Assembly: GCA_944359595.1 (NCBI GenBank)
Contig: CALVSV010000065.1
Span: 1-13,039 of the forward strand
Length of the DNA stretch: 13,039 bases
Direction: 5' to 3'
Origin: an uncultured Bacilli bacterium
Lineage (GTDB): Bacteria; Bacillota_I; Bacilli_A; RF39; UBA660
A model generated the notes under the pieces. It was given only the letters and a program-made list of their open reading frames with translations, was not told the origin of the DNA and searched no databases. Numbering within the stretch: the stretch's first letter is position 1; the number at the start of each line of letters is the position of its first letter. Below, piece after piece: positions 6,502 through 13,039 of the stretch. The position numbers and the translations under genes are program-made.

Positions 6502-9500
6502 ATGAGAGTTTTATTAATAAAAAAAAATAAAATAGAAAATTTTTATTTTAATGATAATGTAGATGGTAATTACTGGATATATGATTATGATAAAAATAAT
6601 AAAGTAAGAAATTTATTATCTTTATCTGAGAATAATGGAACATGGATATTAAATGAAAACGATGATGTAAAAATACTAGTAAATGGAGTGGCTACTAAAT
6701 TTTTTAATGTACACTATTATTCTTATTGTGATATTTATATTGTAAAAACTAAGGAAACATATACTTTATTTTTTTCACCCATTTTTGATAAGACATATAC
6801 TCAATATAAATTAAATAATACAGTAAATGAAATTACTATTGGGAGTAGTCCTACTAATATAATTTCATGTAGATTGCCAAAAATATTGCCTAATCATGTA
6901 AAAATATATAGACAAAATAATAAATTTGTATTGCAATCTTTAGATAGTAATGGAATATATATAAACAACAAAAATTATATTAATAAGGTTATAGAAAATG
7001 GCGATGTAATATTTGTTATGGGATTAAAAATTATTATTATAAATGATACATTTATAATAAATAATCCTAATAGATCTGTTGTATTCGCTAATAGAGTTTT
7101 TTCGTTTGATAAAATTAATCCGATAGTAAATATAGATAGTACTGATAGCGATGATGTAGAATTATATGATAATGATGATTATTTTTTTAGAGCTCCTAGA
7201 TTTGTTACAAAAATAGAACATTCAAAAGTTCAAATAGATTCGCCTCCGGAACCAGAAAAAAAAGAGGATAAACCATTACTTTATATAGTAGGACCTATGC
7301 TTACAATGGGATTAATATCAGTTGTTATGGCATGGAATGCATTATCTGGAGTAATGGATGGTACTAGAAAGTTTTCATCAGCAATACCCGCGCTTGTTAT
7401 GGCTGGCGCTATGTTATGTTCAATGATTTTATGGCCAATGTTAAACAAAAATTACGAAAAGAAAAAAAGACTTGAACATGAAGAAGAAAGAAAAGAAAAA
7501 TATAAAGTATATATAGATTCTAAGAGAAAAGTTATTAATGAAATATTGGAATGGCAAAGAAAAACAATTATAGAAAATAACGTTGATTTAAAATCATGCG
7601 AAGATATTATAATGAATAGAAAAAGATCTTTATGGGAAAGAAAAAAAGATCATGATGATTTTTTAAATATAACTATTGGTATAGGTGATAAAAGACCAGA
7701 TATAGAATTTAATTATCAAGAAGCACATTTTTCTATGTCGAATGATAATTTGAGATCGTTACTTGATTCTTTAGTAATTGAGAATGAAGTTTTAAAAAAT
7801 GTTCCAATAACATTTTCGTTTGTAAAAAAATATATTACTGCAATAGTTGGTAATAATGAATTAACAAAAAAATTTATAGATGCAATAATTTTAAGATTAT
7901 TAACATTCCATAGTTATGAAGATATAAAACTAGTTATTTTTACTAACAAAAAAAATGAAAGTAAATGGGAATACTTAAAGATGTTACCATTTTGTTGGAA
8001 TGGTGATAATACAATAAGATTTTTTGGTACTAATGCTGAAGAAATATCACAAATAACAACATATTTATACGAAGTTATTCAAAAAAGAATTGAATTTTCT
8101 ATTAATAATAACTCTAACAAACATGAAATAATTACACCATATTATATTATAATAACAGATGATTTTTACCCTATAAGAAATAATGAATTTATAAAGTGTT
8201 TATTAGAACAAGATATAAATATGGGATTTACTTTACTAATAAATAATAATGGATTATTAGGTCTTCCTGATGAGTGTAAAACTTTTATAAATATAGATGC
8301 TCAAAATTCAGCAATATTTGAAAATGAATTAGTAACAGAAAAACAAATTGAATTTAGGGCAGAGTTTATGCCTGATAATATTAATATATATAATTGTATT
8401 TTATCATTATCGAATTTACCTATTATGAGAGAAGATGGAGAATTTCTACTTCCAGATAGTATTTCATTTTTAGAATTATATAATGTTGGTGACATTGATC
8501 AATTAAACATATTTAATAGATGGAAAAGTAGTAATCCTGCTATTTCACTAGCTTCACCTGTTGGAATTAATAAAAATGGCGATATTTTAAAACTTGATTT
8601 ACATGAAAAATATCATGGACCACATGGTCTTATAGCAGGTATGACAGGATCTGGTAAATCTGAATTTATAATAACTTATATTTTGTCATTAGCGATTAAT
8701 TATAGTCCTCATGAAGTCCAATTTGTTTTAATCGATTATAAAGGTGGGGGACTTGCTGGTGCGTTTTTCAATAGTGAAACAGGTGTAAAATTACCGCATT
8801 TGTGTGGAGTTATTACAAACTTAGAAACAGTAGAAATTAAAAGAAATTTTGCATCAATAGAATCCGAGTTGAAAAGAAGGCAACAATTATTCGCTAAAGT
8901 AAGAGAACAGTTAAATGAAAGTACTATAGACATATATAAGTATCAAAAATTTTATAGAGACGGTATAGTTGAAGAGCCAGTTTCACATTTATTTATAATA
9001 AGTGATGAATTTGCCGAATTAAAATCACAACAACCTGAATTTATGGATCAGCTTATATCTATTGCTCGTATAGGACGTAGTTTAGGGGTTCACTTAATTC
9101 TTGCAACACAAAAACCAAGTGGCGTAGTAAATGATCAGATTTGGAGTAACTCTAAATTTAAAGTATGCCTAAGAGTACAAGATAGAAGCGATAGTATGGA
9201 TATGATTAAAGTTCCAGATGCAGCACTAATAAAACAAGTTGGTAGATTTTATTTCCAAGTTGGTTATAACGAATATTTTACTATGGGGCAAGCAGCCTAT
9301 GCTGGTGCTCAATACTACAAAACACAAAAATATAAAAAGACAGTAGATACTTCTATAAATTTTGTGGATAATACAGGTGAAATTATAAAATCAATAAATG
9401 ATAATAATAGTAAAAATATTAAATCATATGGTGAAGAATTACCTAATATTGTAAAATATTTATCTGATTTAGCTACTAATTTAAAAATTAAAGTTAGACA

Positions 9501-11073
9501 ATTATGGTTAGAAAAGATACCAGCAATGATATTTGTTGATAAGTTAGCTCAAAAACATAATTATAGAGCAGAAAAATTTAAACTTAATCCAATTGTTGGC
9601 GAATATGATAATCCATCTAAACAAGAGCAAAAATTAGTTACAATAAATTTATCAGATTACAACACTATTATTTATGGTATGCCTGGTTCTGGAAAAATGT
9701 TAGCACTAAATTCAATAATATATTCATTAATCACAGCGCATACTACTGACGAACTAAATTTATACTTAATAGATTTTGGTACAGAAACACTTAGAATGTT
9801 TTCTAAAATTCCACAAGTGGGGGATGTTGTATTACTAAGTGATGAAGAAAAATTACAAAACCTAATTAAGATGTTAAAGTCTGAAATAGATAATAGAAAA
9901 AATATATTAGTTGAATATAATGGTGATTATGATTTATATGTAAAAAACAATCCTAATTCCTTACCTCGTATTGTAGTCATTATTAATAATTTTGATGTAT
10001 TCAAAGATACATATGCTAATCTTGATGATGATTTATTACTTTTAACTCGTGAAGGTGCCCATTATGGTATAACTTTTGTAATAACAGCTTCATCAACTAG
10101 TAGTGTTAGATATAAGTTGTCGCAAAATTTTGCTAGTGTATTATCACTGCAACTTGCCAATCCATCAGATTATATAGCTTTATTTGGTAGAACTAATGGT
10201 ATGGTACCAAGTAAAATATTAGGTAGAGGGTTAATTAAATATGATGAATTGTATGAATTTCAAGTCGCACATATTACAAATGACGAAGATTTGATGCAAA
10301 CTATAAATGATTTGGGAAAAATATTAGTAAATAACGGTATGAAAAAAGCAAAAAGAATACCAGTTGTTCCAAACAGTTTACCTGTTAAAGATGTACTTAA
10401 TTTGGTAACAGATATATCTAATATACCTATAGGTGTATATAAAGAAACAATTGATACAGCTTACTTTAACTTTAAAAATAAATATGTTTCATTAATATCT
10501 GGTAATGATATATATGAATTAAGTAACTTTATATATGCACTAACCGATATATTTGCTTCCATTAAGAATACTTCACCAATAATTATTGATCCTAATAATA
10601 TATTTAATAATTATAATAAAGAATCAATAGTTTATTATAATGAAAGATTTGACGAAGTATTTGATAAATTATTTGAAATAATGAATACTTTAAAAAATAA
10701 TACTAATAATTCTATTAATTTTATATGTATGTTTGTTGGTTTTGATAATTTTAAAAACAAATTATCAAAAGATAGACAAGATAGGTTTAATGAATTTTTA
10801 ACATTAGGTAAAAATATAGGTATATTTAAATTTATAATTGTAGATACAATCATAAATATTAAGAAAAACGAATTTAGCGATTGGTATAAAAATTATGTAA
10901 CAAACAATGAAGCAATATTTATTGGTAATAATTTAGGACAACAATTTACAATAAAATTAACAAAACAACCTAGATTTCTTAATGAAGAATTACCTAAAGG
11001 CTATGGTTATAATATAAGAAGTGGTATACCATATATAATAAAATTAGTAGAACACGAATCAATAAAGAAGTGA
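6502..11073 (+). CDS. essC: Type VIIb secretion ATPase EssC (FHA + FtsK/SpoIIIE modules)
   Basis: 1523 residues, the size and layout of EssC, the membrane motor that recruits and drives WXG100/LXG substrates. Residues 1-95 and about 108-190 are FHA-type modules (second begins EITIGSSPTN). Two membrane helices lie at 259-278 and 294-313, followed by a charged helix (318-360). ATPase module D1 is complete: Walker A GMTGSGKS (713-720), Walker B ending D835-E836, then IARIGRSLGVHLILATQKPSG. D2 has GMPGSGKM (1059-1066), but its Walker B reads VVIINNFD, with N1162 where an acidic residue is expected. D3 (from about 1325) has SGNDIYE at the Walker A place and no P-loop lysine. So D1 is probably the only active ATPase; D3 in this family binds substrate. 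No WXG100, EssA, EssB or EsaA gene is in view. ATG 6502 is set by AGGTGA. Confidence 0.95.
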   Translation: MRVLLIKKNKIENFYFNDNVDGNYWIYDYDKNNKVRNLLSLSENNGTWILNENDDVKILVNGVATKFFNVHYYSYCDIYIVKTKETYTLFFSPIFDKTYTQYKLNNTVNEITIGSSPTNIISCRLPKILPNHVKIYRQNNKFVLQSLDSNGIYINNKNYINKVIENGDVIFVMGLKIIIINDTFIINNPNRSVVFANRVFSFDKINPIVNIDSTDSDDVELYDNDDYFFRAPRFVTKIEHSKVQIDSPPEPEKKEDKPLLYIVGPMLTMGLISVVMAWNALSGVMDGTRKFSSAIPALVMAGAMLCSMILWPMLNKNYEKKKRLEHEEERKEKYKVYIDSKRKVINEILEWQRKTIIENNVDLKSCEDIIMNRKRSLWERKKDHDDFLNITIGIGDKRPDIEFNYQEAHFSMSNDNLRSLLDSLVIENEVLKNVPITFSFVKKYITAIVGNNELTKKFIDAIILRLLTFHSYEDIKLVIFTNKKNESKWEYLKMLPFCWNGDNTIRFFGTNAEEISQITTYLYEVIQKRIEFSINNNSNKHEIITPYYIIITDDFYPIRNNEFIKCLLEQDINMGFTLLINNNGLLGLPDECKTFINIDAQNSAIFENELVTEKQIEFRAEFMPDNINIYNCILSLSNLPIMREDGEFLLPDSISFLELYNVGDIDQLNIFNRWKSSNPAISLASPVGINKNGDILKLDLHEKYHGPHGLIAGMTGSGKSEFIITYILSLAINYSPHEVQFVLIDYKGGGLAGAFFNSETGVKLPHLCGVITNLETVEIKRNFASIESELKRRQQLFAKVREQLNESTIDIYKYQKFYRDGIVEEPVSHLFIISDEFAELKSQQPEFMDQLISIARIGRSLGVHLILATQKPSGVVNDQIWSNSKFKVCLRVQDRSDSMDMIKVPDAALIKQVGRFYFQVGYNEYFTMGQAAYAGAQYYKTQKYKKTVDTSINFVDNTGEIIKSINDNNSKNIKSYGEELPNIVKYLSDLATNLKIKVRQLWLEKIPAMIFVDKLAQKHNYRAEKFKLNPIVGEYDNPSKQEQKLVTINLSDYNTIIYGMPGSGKMLALNSIIYSLITAHTTDELNLYLIDFGTETLRMFSKIPQVGDVVLLSDEEKLQNLIKMLKSEIDNRKNILVEYNGDYDLYVKNNPNSLPRIVVIINNFDVFKDTYANLDDDLLLLTREGAHYGITFVITASSTSSVRYKLSQNFASVLSLQLANPSDYIALFGRTNGMVPSKILGRGLIKYDELYEFQVAHITNDEDLMQTINDLGKILVNNGMKKAKRIPVVPNSLPVKDVLNLVTDISNIPIGVYKETIDTAYFNFKNKYVSLISGNDIYELSNFIYALTDIFASIKNTSPIIIDPNNIFNNYNKESIVYYNERFDEVFDKLFEIMNTLKNNTNNSINFICMFVGFDNFKNKLSKDRQDRFNEFLTLGKNIGIFKFIIVDTIINIKKNEFSDWYKNYVTNNEAIFIGNNLGQQFTIKLTKQPRFLNEELPKGYGYNIRSGIPYIIKLVEHESIKK

Positions 11074-11090
11074 GCTTTCACTTCTTTATT
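11061..11090 (+). terminator. Hairpin terminator containing the essC stop codon
   Basis: AATAAAGAAGTGA (11061-11073) pairs perfectly over 13 bp with TCACTTCTTTATT (11078-11090), loop GCTT. The TGA stop of essC (11071-11073) is the top of the left arm. The T-rich right arm makes it a plausible terminator of the esaB-essC operon. Confidence 0.75.
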
Positions 11091-11118
11091 TGACTAAAAA
11101 AAATAACTGTTGTAAAAT
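11090..11118 (+). promoter_or_regulatory. Likely mutL promoter abutting the essC terminator
   Basis: TTGACT (11090-11095) starts on the last base of the essC hairpin and is followed after 17 nt by TAAAAT (11113-11118). Transcription would begin near 11125, at the Shine-Dalgarno GGTGG (11125-11129), giving a leader of only about 10 nt. Confidence 0.6.
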
Positions 11119-11134
11119 TAATTTGGTGGTTATA

Positions 11135-12871
11135 ATGAGAATACATTTGATGGACGAAATATTATCAAATATGATTGCGGCAGGAGAAGTTGTTGAAAAG
11201 TGTGTATCAGTTGTAAAAGAGTTAGTTGAAAATTCGATAGATGCTGGCGCTGATGAGATAAAGATAGAGTTAATTGATTCTGGTATAAAAAAGATAAAGG
11301 TAACAGATAATGGAATGGGTATGGATAATAGTGATGCGCATTTAGCTTTTCAAAGACATGCTACAAGTAAAATATTAGATGAAGATGATCTATATCGAAT
11401 TGATACTTTAGGCTTTAGGGGAGAAGCTTTACCATCTATAGCTTCAGTATCAATTATAACTCTTGAAACTAGTACTGGAGATGTTGGGACAAAATTATTT
11501 TTAAAAGGTGGAAAAATTATAAAAGAAGAAATATCTCAAGCAAGAAAAGGAACGATTATATCAGTTGAAAATTTATTTTTTAATACACCAGCAAGACTTA
11601 AACATATTAATAATTTAAATAGTGAACTTGCAAATATAGTATCATATGTAAATAAAATGGCATTATCTTATGAAAATATTAAATTCGAATTATATAATAA
11701 TGATAGATGCTTATTAAATACGTCTGGTGATAATAATTTATTAAAAATAATAAATGAAATATATGGTATTGAAGTATCAAAAAATATGATGAATATTTAT
11801 AATGAAGCAGAAGATTATATAATTTCTGGTTTTATATCAAAACCTATAATAAATAGATCTACAAGGAATACTATTACAACTTTTGTAAATGGTAGAATAA
11901 TTAGAAATAATGAATTAAATAATGCAATACTTGATGCATATCATACATATATACCAGAAAAAAAGTTCCCAATAATAATTATAAAAATAGAAGTTGATCC
12001 AAGCCTAATTGATGTAAATATTCATCCAACAAAAATGGATATTAAATTTTCTAAAAAAGATGTATTAAAAAATCTAATAAAAGAAACGATAAGGGAAAAG
12101 TTAGAAGAAAAAAATCTTATTCCAATAGTTGAAGAAACTATAAATAAAGATATATATGAAGAAGAAAAAAATTTTCAACAAGAATTAAATTTAGAAAGAA
12201 ATATAGATGATAATTCAATAGATAAAATATTAGATAATACTTTAAATAATATTACTATAAATAATGATATAAATGAAAAAGAAGAAAAATTAGAAGAAAT
12301 GTATGTTGCAGGAAATGTATTTGGTACATATATAATATGTCAAAACAATACAGGTATGTATTTAATTGATCAACATGCAGCAAAAGAACGATGTAATTAT
12401 GAAAAAGTTGCTTATGATTTATCACATCCAACAAAAAAAAGGATAGATTTATTAATACCAATAAATATTGAATTACCAATAAATGAATTTTTAATAATCA
12501 AAGACAATATAGAAATATTAAATAAACTAAACTTTGTAATAGAAGAATTTGGTGTTAACAGTTATATTATAAAATCACATCCAATATGGTTACCAAAGGG
12601 GAATGAAAAGGAAGCAATTAGAAGAATTTTTGATTTAATAATTGATACAAAAGAAAATTTTAGCTTAGAAAAATTTAATGATAATCTTGCTAAAACTATG
12701 GCGTGTAAAATGAGTATAAAAGCAAACGATGCAATAAGCATTGAAGAAATGGAAAAAGTTGTTGATGATTTAAGGAAGTGTAAAAATCCAAACACATGCC
12801 CACATGGTAGACCAACAATTATAAAATTTACAGTTTATGAATTAGAAAAAATGTTTAAAAGATCAATGTAA
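11135..12871 (+). CDS. mutL: DNA mismatch repair protein MutL (endonuclease type)
   Basis: 578 residues, normal for Firmicutes MutL (about 600-630) with a short linker. It links MutS mismatch recognition to strand incision. The N-terminal GHKL ATPase has the E32-N33 pair in KELVENSIDAG, DNGMG (58-62) and GFRGEAL (93-99). The linker (about 335-385) is rich in N, D and E. The C-terminal dimerisation/nuclease domain keeps the metal-binding motif DQHAxxExxxxE (412-423), ACKMSIKAND, and CPHGR (555-559), so it should nick DNA itself, as in bacteria without MutH. The first motif reads AAGEVVEKC instead of the usual AAGEVVERP. ATG 11135 follows GGTGG by 5 nt; the frame is open back into the essC hairpin but has no other good start. 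mutS is not adjacent within the window. Confidence 0.96.
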   Translation: MRIHLMDEILSNMIAAGEVVEKCVSVVKELVENSIDAGADEIKIELIDSGIKKIKVTDNGMGMDNSDAHLAFQRHATSKILDEDDLYRIDTLGFRGEALPSIASVSIITLETSTGDVGTKLFLKGGKIIKEEISQARKGTIISVENLFFNTPARLKHINNLNSELANIVSYVNKMALSYENIKFELYNNDRCLLNTSGDNNLLKIINEIYGIEVSKNMMNIYNEAEDYIISGFISKPIINRSTRNTITTFVNGRIIRNNELNNAILDAYHTYIPEKKFPIIIIKIEVDPSLIDVNIHPTKMDIKFSKKDVLKNLIKETIREKLEEKNLIPIVEETINKDIYEEEKNFQQELNLERNIDDNSIDKILDNTLNNITINNDINEKEEKLEEMYVAGNVFGTYIICQNNTGMYLIDQHAAKERCNYEKVAYDLSHPTKKRIDLLIPINIELPINEFLIIKDNIEILNKLNFVIEEFGVNSYIIKSHPIWLPKGNEKEAIRRIFDLIIDTKENFSLEKFNDNLAKTMACKMSIKANDAISIEEMEKVVDDLRKCKNPNTCPHGRPTIIKFTVYELEKMFKRSM

Positions 12872-12894
12872 CAGTAGAAATTTAATTTTTACTA

Positions 12895-12903
12895 TGCTAT
12901 AAT
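12895..12903 (+). promoter_or_regulatory. Extended -10 promoter after mutL
   Basis: TGCTATAAT at 12895-12903 is a perfect extended -10 element. No clear -35 is seen 17 nt upstream. Transcription would begin near 12910, at the head of the structured leader. Confidence 0.6.
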
Positions 12904-12909
12904 CTAATT

Positions 12910-13028
12910 GTAAAGATGATCGCGAGAAAAAACATTCTTCCCGGACACGAACGTATGTTCGGAGGGGGGTATTTTTAGATTTTTAAATAAAAAATACCTT
13001 ATTTTTTTCTCCTTTAAAGGAGTAAGTT
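12910..13028 (+). promoter_or_regulatory. Structured 5' leader of unknown class (candidate cis-regulatory RNA)
   Basis: The leader runs from the extended -10 promoter to the next start codon. Its first half is clearly GC-richer than the surroundings. CGAAC (12948-12952) and GTTCG (12957-12961) make a hairpin with a GTAT loop. CTTCCC (12937-12942) can pair, with two G:U pairs, with GGGGGG (12964-12969). A Rho-independent terminator follows (12966-13009). The last bases of the G-run belong to both structures, so they exclude each other. A palindrome CTCCTTTAAAGGAG (13009-13022) covers the Shine-Dalgarno. The order promoter, fold, terminator and start codon is that of a riboswitch or protein-binding attenuator. 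I could not match it to a known riboswitch class, T-box or PyrR site from memory. Confidence 0.6.
12966..13009 (+). terminator. Attenuator terminator in the 3' leader
   Basis: GGTATTTTT (12968-12976) pairs perfectly with AAAAATACC (12990-12998), extended by G:U pairs at 12966-12967. A long T-tract follows (12999-13008). It lies upstream of the next start codon and downstream of a promoter. It therefore either attenuates the next gene or ends a short RNA. Confidence 0.8.
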
Positions 13029-13039
13029 ATGAAAAAGAA
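13029..13039 (+). CDS. Start of an unidentified gene, cut by the window edge
   Basis: ATG at 13029 is preceded by a strong Shine-Dalgarno AAAGGAG (13016-13022) with a 6-nt gap. Only Met-Lys-Lys and a partial codon are visible, so the product cannot be named. It is the gene controlled by the leader just upstream. Confidence 0.65.

Overview
The window is AT-rich DNA with genes on the plus strand only. It looks like the chromosome of a low-GC Gram-positive bacterium of the Bacilli or a mollicute-related gut lineage. This rests on a T-box leader in front of leuS, a GreA and S1-domain protein of Firmicutes type, CCA-encoding tRNA genes, a type VIIb secretion ATPase (EssC) and a MutL that carries its own endonuclease motif. 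Conserved tryptophans in LeuS and EssC are encoded by TGG and essC ends in TGA, so the standard bacterial code applies rather than the Mycoplasma code. The species cannot be named from sequence alone.

Layout. Positions 1-101 hold the last residues of a DNA/RNA non-specific endonuclease (DNA-entry nuclease type). A small S1-domain RNA-binding protein (CvfD/YugI-like, 191-550) follows behind a clear promoter. A strong promoter then drives six tRNA genes (Val, Thr, Tyr, Gln, Lys, Ala; 652-1142), ending in two hairpins and greA (1230-1697). Directly after greA lies a leucine-type T-box leader (about 1704-1903). It controls a small membrane protein of unknown function and leuS (2342-4741), which ends at a perfect 14-bp hairpin.

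The second half starts with a divergent sigma-70 family factor (4878-6137) with its own promoter and terminator. Next is a compact operon of esaB (ubiquitin-like) and essC (FHA/FtsK-SpoIIIE-type ATPase, 1523 residues), with no other type VII secretion gene in view. A hairpin containing the essC stop codon separates it from mutL (11135-12871), whose likely promoter begins at the base of that hairpin. The window ends with a structured leader of about 120 nt: a promoter, a folded GC-richer element, a terminator and a Shine-Dalgarno inside a palindrome, just before a gene of which only the first codons are visible.

Most genes are housekeeping (translation, transcription, repair). The points most worth following are the sigma factor with changed promoter-contact residues, the isolated EsaB-EssC pair with degenerate second and third ATPase modules, and the unassigned leader RNA at the 3' end.
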